Source of the DNA: Streptomyces sp. SDr-06
GTDB taxonomy: Bacteria; Actinomycetota; Actinomycetes; Streptomycetales; Streptomycetaceae
NCBI RefSeq assembly: GCF_003324565.1
Contig: NZ_QOLA01000029.1
Coordinates: 1-64,000, forward strand
Length of the DNA: 64,000 nucleotides
Direction: 5' to 3'
The notes beneath the pieces are model-generated. The model did no database searches and was not told where the DNA came from. It saw only the letters and a list, made by a program, of their open reading frames with translations. How positions within the stretch are numbered: the stretch's first letter is position 1; each line of letters opens with the position of its first letter. Shown here piece after piece: positions 34,935 through 43,510 of this stretch. The translations under genes were made by a program, and so were the position numbers.

Positions 34935-35715
34935 GGCGGCGGATCTCCCCACGCAGTTGTTCAGTGATCTCGACGGAGAGCTCCGCCACTTCGGCGTCCT
35001 CGATGCGGCGCGGCTGGTCGATGTCCACCGTCCACTCGTGCGCCACCCGGCCCGGTCGCGAGGAGAGCAGCACCACGCGCTGGGCGAGCCGGACCGCCTC
35101 GCGCACGTTGTGCGTCACGAACAGGACCGACAGGTGCGTCTCGTGCCAGATGCGGGTCAGCTCGTCGTGCAGGACGTCGCGGGTGATGGCGTCCAGGGCC
35201 GCGAACGGCTCGTCCATCAGCAGGAGTTGGGAGTCCTGTGCGAGGGCCCGGGCCATCGCCACGCGCTGGCGCATGCCGCCGGACAGCTCGTGCACGCGCT
35301 TGCCGTACGCGCCCTGGAGGCGGACCAGCGCGAGGAGCTCCTCGGCGCGCTCGCGGCGGTCGTTCTTGGGCACCCCGCGCAGCCGCAGGGCGAGCTCGAT
35401 GTTCTTGCCCGCGGTCAGCCACGGGAACAGGGCGTGCTCCTGGAACATCAGGGCGGGCCGCCCGCCCGGCGTCTCGATGGTGCCCGCGGTGGGCGCGTCC
35501 AGACCCGCGACCAGGTTGAGCAGGGTCGACTTCCCGCAGCCGGAGGCGCCCAGGAGGGTGACGAACTCACCCGGTGCGACATCGAGTGAGATGTCGTCGA
35601 GGACGAGCTGCGGTCCCGCGGGACCGCCGAAGGACTTCGAGACATGCTCGATCCGGGCGGCGTACTCGTGCGCTGCCGCCGTGCGGTCCGTGGCCTTGGC
35701 GAGTGCGGTGGCCAT
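34921..35715 (-). CDS. ssuB: ABC transporter ATP-binding protein, sulfonate/nitrate-type
   Basis: 264 residues. Walker A LLGASGCGKST, Q-loop FQEHALFPWLT, signature LSGGMRQRV, Walker B LLLMDEPFAALD and switch FVTHNVREA are all present. ATG at 35715 follows GGAGGTGA. It powers the SsuC-type permease encoded next. The membership in the SsuB/TauB group is by sequence type; the substrate follows from the sulfur assimilation context. Confidence 0.92.
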   Translation of the reverse strand: MATALAKATDRTAAAHEYAARIEHVSKSFGGPAGPQLVLDDISLDVAPGEFVTLLGASGCGKSTLLNLVAGLDAPTAGTIETPGGRPALMFQEHALFPWLTAGKNIELALRLRGVPKNDRRERAEELLALVRLQGAYGKRVHELSGGMRQRVAMARALAQDSQLLLMDEPFAALDAITRDVLHDELTRIWHETHLSVLFVTHNVREAVRLAQRVVLLSSRPGRVAHEWTVDIDQPRRIEDAEVAELSVEITEQLRGEIRRHGQH

Positions 35716-35759
35716 GGTCGTCACCTCCTGGGAAACCTGAGAACCGGCTGGGTGGGGGA

Positions 35760-36869
35760 CTAGTTGGCGCCGAGACCGGCGTCGCCGACCTCGGGCCTGC
35801 CCAGGGACTTGAGGACCTTGTTGAGCGGGTCCAGGTCGTAGATGCCCTTGAGGTCGGGCTTCTTGAGGAGGCCGGCCTTCACCGCGTGGTCGGCCTGCGC
35901 CTGGAGGCTGGCGGCCAGCGGGTCGTCCAGGGTCCGGATCGACTTCCACGCAGGGTCGATGATGTCCGCCGGCAGCTCCTTGCCGGAGAGCTTCTTGAGC
36001 GCGGCGTTCGCCGAGGCCTTCGCCTGGTCGGGGTGGGTCGCGATCCACTCGTTGGTCTTCACCGAGCCGCGCAGGACCGCCTCGACGACGTCGGGGTGCT
36101 CCTTCAGGAACTTCTGCGACACGATGATGTTGGTGATCACGAACTGGTGGTCGGGCCACAGGTCGGACTCGTCCAGGAGGACCTTGCCGCCCTCCTGGAC
36201 CAGCTTGGACGCGGTCGGCTCGGGCACCCAGGCACCGTCGATCGAGCCGGACTTGTAGGCGTCCGGGGTGATCTTGTTGTCGGTGCGGACCACGTTGACG
36301 TCGCCCTTGCCGCTCTGGGCGTCGACCTTCCAGCCCTTGTCGGCCAGCCAGTTGAGGAAGGCGACGTCCTGGGTGTTGCCGAGCTGGGGCGTCGCGATGT
36401 TCTTGCCCTTGAGCTCGTCGACCGACTTGATCTTGCCCGGGTTGACCACGAGCTTCACACCGCCGGACGCGGAGCCGCCGATGATGCGCAGGCTCTGCCC
36501 CTTGGACTTGGTGTACCCGTTGATCGCGGGCGAGGGGCCGATCCAGCCGATGTCGATCGAGCCCGCGTTGAGGGCCTCGATCTCGGAGGGCCCCGCGTTG
36601 AAGGTGGACGACTTGACGGCGGTGCCGCCCAGCTCCTTCTGGAACAGGCCCTCCTGCACGCCGACCAGGGCGGTGGCGTGGGTGAGGTTGGGGAAGTAGC
36701 CGATCTTCACGGAGTCGGCGGAGAGCTTCTTGCCGTCCGCGGCGGGCGCGGCCTTGCCCGCGTCGTCCTTGGAGGCGGAGCCGTAGCCGCAGGCGGCGAG
36801 GGCTCCGAAGAGCAGCGGCAGGGTGGCGGCGGCGGCGAGGCTGCGTTTCACAGCGGAGCTGGCAGGCAC
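35760..36869 (-). CDS. ssuA: ABC transporter substrate-binding lipoprotein, sulfonate-type
   Basis: 369 residues. A lipoprotein signal peptide (KRSLAAAATLPLLFGALAAC) gives a lipobox with Cys27. The mature domain reads VKIGYFPNLTHATALVGVQEG and IDIGWIGPSPAINGY, typical of SsuA/TauA/NrtA-type periplasmic binding proteins. GTG at 36869 follows GAGGACA. The protein is anchored outside the membrane and delivers substrate to SsuBC. The gap to the upstream ORF is 132 bp. Confidence 0.9.
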   Translation of the reverse strand: MPASSAVKRSLAAAATLPLLFGALAACGYGSASKDDAGKAAPAADGKKLSADSVKIGYFPNLTHATALVGVQEGLFQKELGGTAVKSSTFNAGPSEIEALNAGSIDIGWIGPSPAINGYTKSKGQSLRIIGGSASGGVKLVVNPGKIKSVDELKGKNIATPQLGNTQDVAFLNWLADKGWKVDAQSGKGDVNVVRTDNKITPDAYKSGSIDGAWVPEPTASKLVQEGGKVLLDESDLWPDHQFVITNIIVSQKFLKEHPDVVEAVLRGSVKTNEWIATHPDQAKASANAALKKLSGKELPADIIDPAWKSIRTLDDPLAASLQAQADHAVKAGLLKKPDLKGIYDLDPLNKVLKSLGRPEVGDAGLGAN

Positions 36870-37001
36870 GGGAGGGTGTCCTCTCGGAGGCCCGGTGCTT
36901 ACGTCTCGCGGAGTCTCAACTCCGGGACGCGGCCGGGGAGTCGGCGGGTCTTCGGCGTGGGGGAGGGTGGTGCCTCGGGGCGCGCGAGCGGTGCGCGTAC
37001 G

Positions 37002-37106
37002 TCATCGCGCACATCGGGAGACCCCGCCCTGGCCGCTGCCGAGGGCGCCGCTGCCCACGCGGCCGCCCTCCTTGGCGAACGTCGAGTAGATGTCCTGGCG
37101 GGCCAT
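37002..37106 (-). CDS. 34-codon ORF coupled to cysN
   Basis: The ATG overlaps the cysN stop as TGATG. The product starts MARQDIYSTFAKEGG, continues Gly/Ser-rich, and ends SRCAR with one Cys. It is too short to place in a family. The tight overlap argues for translation of at least this segment; it could act as a coupling or leader ORF before ssuA. Tentative. Confidence 0.45.
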   Translation of the reverse strand: MARQDIYSTFAKEGGRVGSGALGSGQGGVSRCAR

Positions 37107-38452
37107 CAGAAGTCCCAGCCTTCGTCGTCGACGGTGGTGAGGACCTTCTCGGTGGCGAAGGAGGAGCCCGCCATCCCGGCCGTGAGCGTGGTGCCGTCGG
37201 CCGGGTCGATCAGCAGGAACGACCCGGTGCGCCGCGAGTCGGCGTAGGAGTCGAGCGCGAGCGGCTCGGCGGTGCGCACCAGGACCCGGCCGATGTCGTT
37301 GGCGACGAGCCGGCCCGGGTTCGGGTGCTGGGAGAGGTCGTCCAGGGTCAGCCGGGAGGGGATCTCCTTGACGATCGCCTTGACGGTGCGGGTGGTGTGC
37401 TTGAGCAGCACCCGCTGCCCCACCGTCAGGGGCTGGTCGGCGACGTGGCAGACGGTCGCCTCGATGTCCTGGGTGGTGGCGGGCGCGTCCCCGCTCGGCA
37501 CGATCAGGTCGCCGCGCGAGATGTCGATGTCGTCCTCCAGCAGGAGGGTGACGGACTGCGGCGTCCAGGCGATGTCCACGGACTCGCCGAGCAGGTCGAT
37601 CCCGGCCACCGTGCTCGTGCGCCCGGAGGGCAGCACGGTCACCGGCTCGCCGACGCGGAACGTGCCGGCGGCGATCTGGCCCGCGTATCCCCGGTAGTCG
37701 GGGTGCTCGGCCGTCTGCGGGCGGATCACGTACTGCACGGGAAGGCGGGCGTGGCAGCCGGTCAGGTCGTGGCTGACCGGGACCGTCTCCAGGTGCTCCA
37801 GGACGGTGGGGCCGCCGTACCAGTCCATGTGGGCGCTGGGCTCCACCACGTTGTCCCCGGCGAGCGCCGAGATCGGGATCGCGGTGATCTCCGGGACGCC
37901 CAACTCGCCCGCGTACGCGGTGAATTCCTCGGCGATGGCCGCGAAGACCTTCTCCTCGTAGGCCACCAGGTCCATCTTGTTGACGGCGAGGACGACGTGC
38001 GGGACGCGCAGCAGGGCGGCGACCGCGGCGTGCCGGCGGGTCTGCTCGATCACGCCGTTGCGGGCGTCGACCAGGACCACGGCGAGGTCGGCGGTGGAGG
38101 CGCCGGTCACCATGTTGCGGGTGTACTGCACGTGCCCGGGGGTGTCCGCCAGGATGAACCGGCGCCGCGGGGTCGCGAAGTAGCGGTAGGCCACGTCGAT
38201 GGTGATGCCCTGCTCGCGCTCGGCCCGCAGGCCGTCGGTGAGCAGCGCGAGGTCGGGTGCCTCCTGGCCGCGCTTGAGGGAGGCGGCCTCGACGGCTTCG
38301 AGCTGGTCGGTGAGGACCGACTTGGAGTCGTGCAGGAGGCGGCCCACCAGGGTGGACTTGCCGTCGTCGACGGACCCGGCGGTCGCGAAGCGCAGCAGGG
38401 TGGTGGCCGACACGTCGGCCAACTGCACCGCGTTCTCAACGGAGTTGGACAT
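37106..38452 (-). CDS. cysN: Sulfate adenylyltransferase subunit 1 (GTPase)
   Basis: 448 residues, EF-Tu-like. G1 GSVDDGKSTLVGRLL, switch EREQGITIDVAYRYF, G3 ADTPGHVQYTRNM and G4 NKMDLV are clear, followed by two beta-barrel domains. It uses GTP hydrolysis to drive APS formation with CysD. There is no fused APS kinase domain; CysC is a separate gene here. The start is directly next to the cysD stop (TAAATG). Confidence 0.96.
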   Translation of the reverse strand: MSNSVENAVQLADVSATTLLRFATAGSVDDGKSTLVGRLLHDSKSVLTDQLEAVEAASLKRGQEAPDLALLTDGLRAEREQGITIDVAYRYFATPRRRFILADTPGHVQYTRNMVTGASTADLAVVLVDARNGVIEQTRRHAAVAALLRVPHVVLAVNKMDLVAYEEKVFAAIAEEFTAYAGELGVPEITAIPISALAGDNVVEPSAHMDWYGGPTVLEHLETVPVSHDLTGCHARLPVQYVIRPQTAEHPDYRGYAGQIAAGTFRVGEPVTVLPSGRTSTVAGIDLLGESVDIAWTPQSVTLLLEDDIDISRGDLIVPSGDAPATTQDIEATVCHVADQPLTVGQRVLLKHTTRTVKAIVKEIPSRLTLDDLSQHPNPGRLVANDIGRVLVRTAEPLALDSYADSRRTGSFLLIDPADGTTLTAGMAGSSFATEKVLTTVDDEGWDF

Positions 38453-39388
38453 TTAGAAGTACCCCTCGCGCTTGCGGTCTTCCATCGCGGCCTCGGACAG
38501 CTTGTCGTCGGCGCGGGTGGCGCCCCGCTCGGTGAGCCTCGACGCGGCGATCTCGCTGATGACGGCGTCCAGCGTCGTCGCGTCGGAGTCGACGGCGCCG
38601 GTGCAGGACATGTCGCCCACGGTGCGGTAGCGCACCAGACGGGTCTCGACGCTCTCGCCTGCCTTGGGGCCACCCCACTCGCCGGCGGTCAGCCACATCC
38701 CGGACCGCTTGAACACCTCGCGCTCGTGGGCGAAGTAGATCTCCGGCAGGTCGATGTCCTCGCGGGCGATGTACTGCCACACGTCCAGCTCGGTCCAGTT
38801 GGACAGCGGAAACACCCGGACGTGCTCGCCGGGGGCGTGCCGGCCGTTGTAGAGCTGCCACAGTTCGGGGCGCTGGCGGCGCGGGTCCCACTGCGAGAAC
38901 TCGTCGCGCAGCGAGAACACCCGCTCCTTGGCGCGTGCCTTCTCCTCGTCGCGGCGGCCGCCGCCGAACACCGCGTCGAAGCGGTGCTGCTGGATCGCCT
39001 CGGTCAGCGGCACCGTCTGGAGCGGGTTGCGCACGCCGTCGGGCCGCTCGCGCAGCGTGCCCGCGTCGATGTACTCCTGCACCGAGGCGACGTGCAGCCG
39101 CAGGCCGTGCTCGGCCACCACCCGGTCGCGGTAGGCGAGGACCTCGGGGAAGTTGTGCCCGGTGTCCACGTGAAGCAGCGAGAACGGCACGGCGGCCGGC
39201 GCGAACGCCTTGAGCGCCAGGTGCAGCATGACGATGGAGTCCTTGCCACCGGAGAACAGGATCACCGGCCGCTCGAACTCGCCCGCCACCTCGCGGAAGA
39301 TGTGCACCGCCTCGGACTCCAGGGCGTCCAGGTGGCTGAGCGCGTACGGGCTGTCGACGCCCTCGGTCAAGCCGGTTGCCGACGTCAT
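38453..39388 (-). CDS. cysD: Sulfate adenylyltransferase subunit 2
   Basis: 311 residues. The PP-loop ATP pyrophosphatase motif SGGKDS is in RPVILFSGGKDSIVMLHLA, followed by LLHVDTGHNFPEV, GGGRRDEEKARAKER and the conserved C-terminus DRKREGYF. It makes adenosine 5'-phosphosulfate from ATP and sulfate together with CysN. Its ATG overlaps the cysC stop by 4 bp, so the cys genes are translationally coupled. Confidence 0.97.
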   Translation of the reverse strand: MTSATGLTEGVDSPYALSHLDALESEAVHIFREVAGEFERPVILFSGGKDSIVMLHLALKAFAPAAVPFSLLHVDTGHNFPEVLAYRDRVVAEHGLRLHVASVQEYIDAGTLRERPDGVRNPLQTVPLTEAIQQHRFDAVFGGGRRDEEKARAKERVFSLRDEFSQWDPRRQRPELWQLYNGRHAPGEHVRVFPLSNWTELDVWQYIAREDIDLPEIYFAHEREVFKRSGMWLTAGEWGGPKAGESVETRLVRYRTVGDMSCTGAVDSDATTLDAVISEIAASRLTERGATRADDKLSEAAMEDRKREGYF

Positions 39389-39930
39389 GCCAGGCCCCTT
39401 TCGGTGAGCAGCGCGAAGAGGGCCGCGGCGGACTCCTGCACGGTCTGGGTGTGCGACTCGATGCGCAGGTCCGGCGCCTCGGGCGCCTCGTACGGGTCGT
39501 CGACGCCGGTCAGACCGCTGATCTCGCCCGCGGCCTGCTGGGCGTACAGACCCTTCACGTCGCGGACGGCGCAGACCTCCACGGGCGTGGCGACGTGCAC
39601 CTCCAGATAGGCGGTGCCCTCGTTCTGGTGGCGCTTGCGCACGGCCTCGCGGCTGTCGGCGTACGGGGCGATCACCGGGACCAGCGCCTTGACGCCGTTG
39701 GCGGCGAGCAGTTCGGCGACGAAGCCGATCCGCTGCACGTTGGTGTGCCGGTCCTCGCGGCTGAAGCCGAGGCCCGCCGAGAGGAACTCGCGGATCTCGT
39801 CGCCGTCGAGCACCTCCACCCGGTGCCCGCCCGCGCGCAGCCGGCCCGCGAGCTCGTACGCGATGGTGGTCTTGCCCGCGCTCGGCAGACCGGTCAGCCA
39901 GATGGTGGCTCCCGCCTCCGTCACGCTCAT
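39385..39930 (-). CDS. cysC: Adenylylsulfate kinase
   Basis: 181 residues. Walker A GLPSAGKTTIA, the APS-binding DGDEIREFLSAGLGFSREDR and the lid region KGLYAQQAAGEISGLTGVDDPYEAP are diagnostic. It phosphorylates APS to PAPS. The start MSVTEAG at 39930 has CAGGAGA as SD; an alternative ATG at 39963 overlaps the cysH stop (TGATG) and would add 11 residues. Coexistence with an Fe-S type CysH suggests PAPS is for sulfation or a parallel route. Confidence 0.95.
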   Translation of the reverse strand: MSVTEAGATIWLTGLPSAGKTTIAYELAGRLRAGGHRVEVLDGDEIREFLSAGLGFSREDRHTNVQRIGFVAELLAANGVKALVPVIAPYADSREAVRKRHQNEGTAYLEVHVATPVEVCAVRDVKGLYAQQAAGEISGLTGVDDPYEAPEAPDLRIESHTQTVQESAAALFALLTERGLA

Positions 39931-39959
39931 CGAAGTCTCCTGATCGTTCTGACTGGCCG

Positions 39960-40661
39960 TCATCCGTGCAGCCCGCACTCGGTCTTGTTGCGTCCGGCCC
40001 AGCGTCCGGCCCGCGCGTCCCCGCCCTCGGCGACCCGGCGGGTGCAGGGCGCGCAGCCGATCGACGGGTAGCCGTCCATGAGGAGGAGGTTGGTGATCAC
40101 ACCGTGCTCGGCGACGTAGGCGTCCACGTCGTCCTGCGTCCAGCGGGCGATCGGCGACACCTTGATCTTCTGCCGCTTCTCGTCCCAGCCGACCACCGGG
40201 GTTTTCGCCCGGGTCGGGGACTCGTCGCGGCGCAGCCCGGTGGCCCAGGCGGCGTACGAACCGAGGCCGTCCTCAAGGGGCTTGACCTTGCGCAGCGCGC
40301 AGCACAGGTCGGGGTCGCGGTCGTGGAGCCGGGGGCCGTACTCGGCGTCCTGCTCGGCGACGCTCTGCCGCGGGGTCAGGGTGATGACGTTGACGTCCAT
40401 CACCTCGGCGACCGCGTCCCGGGTGCCGATCGTCTCGGGGAAGTGGTATCCGGTGTCGAGGAACACCACGTCCACGCCGGGCAGAACGCGCGAGGCGAGG
40501 TGCGCGACGACCGCGTCCTCCATGGAGGAGGTGACGCAGAACCGCTTGCCGAAGGTGTCGGCGGCCCACTGGAGGATCTCCAGGGGGGAGGCCTCTTCGA
40601 GGTCCCGGCCCGCCCGCTCGGCGAGGGCCTTGAGGTCTCCGCCAGCCTGAGTGGCCGTCAT
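39960..40661 (-). CDS. cysH: APS/PAPS reductase of the iron-sulfur (APS reductase) type
   Basis: 233 residues. PP-loop-related SSMEDAVVAHLA and FLDTGYHFPET precede the Cys pairs CCALRKVKPLE and CAPCTRR, which bind [4Fe-4S] and mark APS-using enzymes. The catalytic Cys lies in the C-terminal KTECGLH. It reduces APS to sulfite with thioredoxin. ATG at 40661 follows GGGGAAGCGAC and overlaps the small CxxC gene by 4 bp. Confidence 0.96.
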   Translation of the reverse strand: MTATQAGGDLKALAERAGRDLEEASPLEILQWAADTFGKRFCVTSSMEDAVVAHLASRVLPGVDVVFLDTGYHFPETIGTRDAVAEVMDVNVITLTPRQSVAEQDAEYGPRLHDRDPDLCCALRKVKPLEDGLGSYAAWATGLRRDESPTRAKTPVVGWDEKRQKIKVSPIARWTQDDVDAYVAEHGVITNLLLMDGYPSIGCAPCTRRVAEGGDARAGRWAGRNKTECGLHG

Positions 40662-40837
40662 GTCGCTTCCCCTCCACTGTCGTTGCGCTGAACTCCGCGG
40701 GCGAGCAGCCCGAGGAATTTCAGCTGGAAGGCCCGGTTGCACGCCGCGCATTCCCAGGCGCCGTGGCCGCTCTCGTTGGGGCGCAGGTCCTCGTCCCCGC
40801 AGTAGGGGCAGTAGAAGGGCGCCGCACGCTCGCTCAC
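40658..40837 (-). CDS. Small two-CxxC (zinc-ribbon-like) protein between sir and cysH
   Basis: 59 residues from GTG at 40837. Two metal-binding pairs are visible, FYCPYCGDEDL and WECAACNRAFQLKFLG, spaced like a zinc ribbon or rubredoxin-like knuckle. It overlaps sir (GTGA) and cysH (ATGA), so it is firmly inside the operon. The same small gene is found at this place in other Streptomyces sulfite reductase operons. Probable role: accessory or electron-transfer factor for sulfite or APS reduction; this is inferred. Confidence 0.85.
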   Translation of the reverse strand: MSERAAPFYCPYCGDEDLRPNESGHGAWECAACNRAFQLKFLGLLARGVQRNDSGGEAT

Positions 40838-42531
40838 GACAGGGCCTCCTCGCTCGCGCGGGCGGCCCAGGCGGCGAACCGCTCGCCCTCGGCGCGCTCC
40901 GCCTGGAAGCGCGTGAGGACCCGCTCGACGTAGTCGGGCAGCTCGGCGGAGGTGACCTTCAGGCCGCGGACCTTGCGGCCGAACCCGGCCTCCAGGCCGA
41001 GCGCGCCGCCCAGGTGCACCTGGAAGCCCTCGACCTGGTTGCCGTCGGCGTCCAGGACCAGCTGGCCCTTGAGGCCGATGTCGGCGACCTGGATGCGGGC
41101 GCAGGAGTTGGGGCAGCCGTTGATGTTGATGGTGAGGGGCTCGTCGAACTCCGGGATGCGGCGCTCCAGTTCGTCGATGAGCGAGGCACCGCGCGCCTTG
41201 GTCTCGACGATGGCGAGCTTGCAGAACTCGATGCCGGTGCAGGCCATGGTGCCGCGGCGGAACGGCGAGGCGTTGACCTTGAGGCCGAGCGACTCCAGTC
41301 CGGTCACGAGCGAGTCGACCCGGTCCTCGGCGACGTCGAGCACGATCAGCTTCTGCTCGGCGGTGGTGCGCAGGCGGCCCGAGCCGTGTGTCTCGGCGAG
41401 CTCGGCGATCTTGCTCAGGGTGGCGCCGTCCACGCGGCCGACCCGGGGCGCGAAGCCGATGTAGTACCGGCCGTCGTTCTGGCGGTGCACGCCGAGGTGG
41501 TCGCGCCAGACGTCCTTCGGCTGCTCGGGCGCGGGCCCGTCGAGGAGCTTGCGGCCCAGGTACTCGTCCTCCAGGACCTGGCGGAACTTCTCCGGGCCCC
41601 AGTCGGCGACGAGGAACTTCAGGCGGGCACGGGTGCGCAGCCGCCGGTATCCGTAGTCGCGGAAGATCGAGATGACGCCCTCGAAGGCGTCCGGCACCTC
41701 GTCGAGCGGCACCCAGGCGCCGAGCCGCACGCCGAGCTTGGGGTTGGTGGACAGGCCGCCGCCGACCCACAGGTCGAAGCCGGGTCCGTGCTCGGGGTGT
41801 TCGACGCCCACGAACGCGATGTCGTTGATCTCGTGCGCGACGTCCAGCTGCGGGGAGCCCGAGACGGCCGTCTTGAACTTGCGGGGCAGGTTGGAGAAGG
41901 CCGGGTTGCCGATGAAGCGGCGGTGGATCTCCTCGATGGCCGGGGTGCCGTCGATGATCTCGTCCGCCGCGATGCCGGCGACGGGCGAGCCGAGGATGAC
42001 GCGCGGGGTGTCGCCGCAGGCCTCGGTGGTGGACAGGCCGACCGCTTCGAGGCGGTTCCAGATCTCGGGGACGTCCTCGATGCGGATCCAGTGGTACTGG
42101 ATGTTCTGCCGGTCGGTGAGGTCGGCGGTGCCGCGCGCGAACTCCTGCGAGATCTCGCCGATCACCCGGAGCTGCTCGGTGGTCAGCCGGCCGCCGTCGA
42201 TGCGGACGCGGAGCATGAAGTACTCGTCGTCCAGCTCCTCCGGCTCCAGGACCGCGGTCTTGCCGCCGTCGATGCCCTGCCGGCGCTGGGTGTAGAGCCC
42301 CCACCAGCGCATCCGGCCGCGCAGGTCGCTGGGGTCGATGGAGTCGAAGCCGCGCTTGGAGTAAATCGTCTCAATACGTGTCCGCACATTGAGACCGTCG
42401 TCGTCCTTCTTGACCTGCTCGTTCCCGTTGAGCGGCGTGAAATGGCCCACGGCCCACTGGCCTTCACCGCGGTGGCGGCCCGGCTTGCGGCGGGGCGTCG
42501 CGGCGGCAGGGTTTTCTGGGGTGGAGGCCAT
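40834..42531 (-). CDS. sir: Assimilatory sulfite reductase, siroheme/[4Fe-4S], ferredoxin-type
   Basis: 565 residues. Two ferredoxin-like half domains (LTDRQNIQYHWIRIEDV and the second repeat) frame the siroheme domains. The cluster and siroheme Cys residues are in TGIEFCK (preceded by Cys) and NGCPNSCARIQ. It reduces sulfite to sulfide with six electrons. The Tyr-Cys adduct region of mycobacterial SirA type could not be judged. ATG at 42531 has GAAGGA upstream. It is the first enzyme gene of the sulfur operon, after a leader peptide and hairpin. Confidence 0.95.
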   Translation of the reverse strand: MASTPENPAAATPRRKPGRHRGEGQWAVGHFTPLNGNEQVKKDDDGLNVRTRIETIYSKRGFDSIDPSDLRGRMRWWGLYTQRRQGIDGGKTAVLEPEELDDEYFMLRVRIDGGRLTTEQLRVIGEISQEFARGTADLTDRQNIQYHWIRIEDVPEIWNRLEAVGLSTTEACGDTPRVILGSPVAGIAADEIIDGTPAIEEIHRRFIGNPAFSNLPRKFKTAVSGSPQLDVAHEINDIAFVGVEHPEHGPGFDLWVGGGLSTNPKLGVRLGAWVPLDEVPDAFEGVISIFRDYGYRRLRTRARLKFLVADWGPEKFRQVLEDEYLGRKLLDGPAPEQPKDVWRDHLGVHRQNDGRYYIGFAPRVGRVDGATLSKIAELAETHGSGRLRTTAEQKLIVLDVAEDRVDSLVTGLESLGLKVNASPFRRGTMACTGIEFCKLAIVETKARGASLIDELERRIPEFDEPLTININGCPNSCARIQVADIGLKGQLVLDADGNQVEGFQVHLGGALGLEAGFGRKVRGLKVTSAELPDYVERVLTRFQAERAEGERFAAWAARASEEALS

Positions 42532-42569
42532 GGCTTATGTCCTTCGGGACTGCAGGAGGGCGGCTCTGA

Positions 42570-42605
42570 CCTGCACACTCGCGCTTCGGCGCGGCGGTGC
42601 GCAGG
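42570..42605 (-). promoter_or_regulatory. Attenuator-like hairpin between leader peptide and sir
   Basis: On the minus-strand RNA, a 9-bp outer stem (42597-42605 with 42570-42578, one G-U pair) encloses an inner CGCGC-CGAA-GCGCG stem (42580-42593). It starts about 40 nt after the leader stop and ends about 40 nt before sir. The placement fits a translation-coupled attenuator; there is no U run, so Rho or RBS masking could be involved. Confidence 0.55.
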
Positions 42606-42645
42606 CAGGACAGAGGGAAAGAGTTTCGCGGCGGTGCTGGAGGTG

Positions 42646-42729
42646 TCAGCGTGCCGGACAGATGGCGCTGGACATGCGGCCGAGGTCGACGTGCCGCCGA
42701 CTCACCAAGGCAATTCCAGTTCCAGACAT
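42646..42729 (-). CDS. Putative leader peptide upstream of the sulfur operon
   Basis: 27 residues starting MSGTGIALVSRRHVDLGRMS and ending with one Cys codon and CPAR. The VSRRHVDLxR core is the pattern of short putative leader peptides annotated in Streptomyces upstream of sulfur-metabolism genes. It lies 115 bp before sir. I infer a sensing role: ribosome stalling at the Cys codon near the end when Cys-tRNA is low. The ORF itself lacks a strong SD. Confidence 0.75.
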   Translation of the reverse strand: MSGTGIALVSRRHVDLGRMSSAICPAR

Positions 42730-42767
42730 GACGGAAGCGTGTCACGGGACTTTCGGCCCAGTCCACC

Positions 42768-42796
42768 ACTATCCAGAATGTGGACAAAGCTGTCCT
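42768..42796 (-). promoter_or_regulatory. Candidate promoter and operator of the sulfur operon
   Basis: Reading the minus strand, AGGACA (42791-42796) and GATAGT (42768-42773) are 17 bp apart, a fair -35/-10 pair about 40 bp before the leader ATG. The inverted repeat GGACA-AAGC-TGTCC (42782-42795) covers the -35 and could be a repressor site. Confidence 0.5.
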
Positions 42797-42904
42797 GCAT
42801 CATGAGACGGTGTGGTCCGGGTCACCGGTGGAGGTCAGGGCTCCGTTTCGGTGGAGCCCCTCACGGGCCCGTCACGGCCGCCCTCCGGCGGCCCGGCCGA
42901 CCGC

Positions 42905-43468
42905 TCAGAACGCCCCCGGCCAGGGACCCGGCGCGGCGGTCTCCTCGGCCTGCTCCTCCTTGGTCTCGAAGAGCTTGAACCCGCGCCGCAGATAGTTGTC
43001 CATGGCGTGCTCCCCGTCCAGCGAGCAGGTGTGCAGCCACACCCGCTCGGTGGCCGGCAGCCCGGGCCAGCGCTCGGCCAGGTCCCAGGCCCGCCGGATC
43101 CCGTACGTCAGCAGGTGGCCGCCGATGCGCCGGCCGCGGAAGGCGGGGATCAGGCCGAAGTAGACGACCTCCACCGAGCCGCCGGGCTGGGCCTCCAGCT
43201 CGACGTAGCCCGCGGGCGTGCCTCGTTCGTACGCCACCCAGGTCTCCGTGCCCGGCTTGTCCAGCGCCCGCTCCCACTCGGCGTACGTCATGCCCAGCCG
43301 GTCGATCCACTTGATGTCACCGCCGACCGCCGTATAGAGGAAGCGGCTGAACTCCGGCGAAGGGACCTCGGCGCGCACGATCCGGATGTCGCCGGACGGC
43401 TCGGCGGCCGGCCGCAGATCGTCGGCGGAGGTCTGTTCGAGGGACCAGGTGGTCACGGTGATACTCAT
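42905..43468 (-). CDS. GNAT family N-acetyltransferase
   Basis: 187 residues. The acetyl-CoA-binding segment is VYFGLIPAFRGRRIGGHLLTYGI, and the region after it ends in AMDNYLRRGFKLFETKEEQ, a normal GNAT end. DIKWIDRLGMTYAEWERAL is conserved in a group of actinobacterial GNATs of unknown substrate. The start MSITVTTWSLEQT is chosen by family fit. It lies upstream of the sulfur operon on the same strand, with 373 bp between. Confidence 0.87.
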   Translation of the reverse strand: MSITVTTWSLEQTSADDLRPAAEPSGDIRIVRAEVPSPEFSRFLYTAVGGDIKWIDRLGMTYAEWERALDKPGTETWVAYERGTPAGYVELEAQPGGSVEVVYFGLIPAFRGRRIGGHLLTYGIRRAWDLAERWPGLPATERVWLHTCSLDGEHAMDNYLRRGFKLFETKEEQAEETAAPGPWPGAF

Positions 43469-43510
43469 GGCGCCAGGCAATCACGCGTCCCGCACGGCTT
43501 CCAACGCAGG

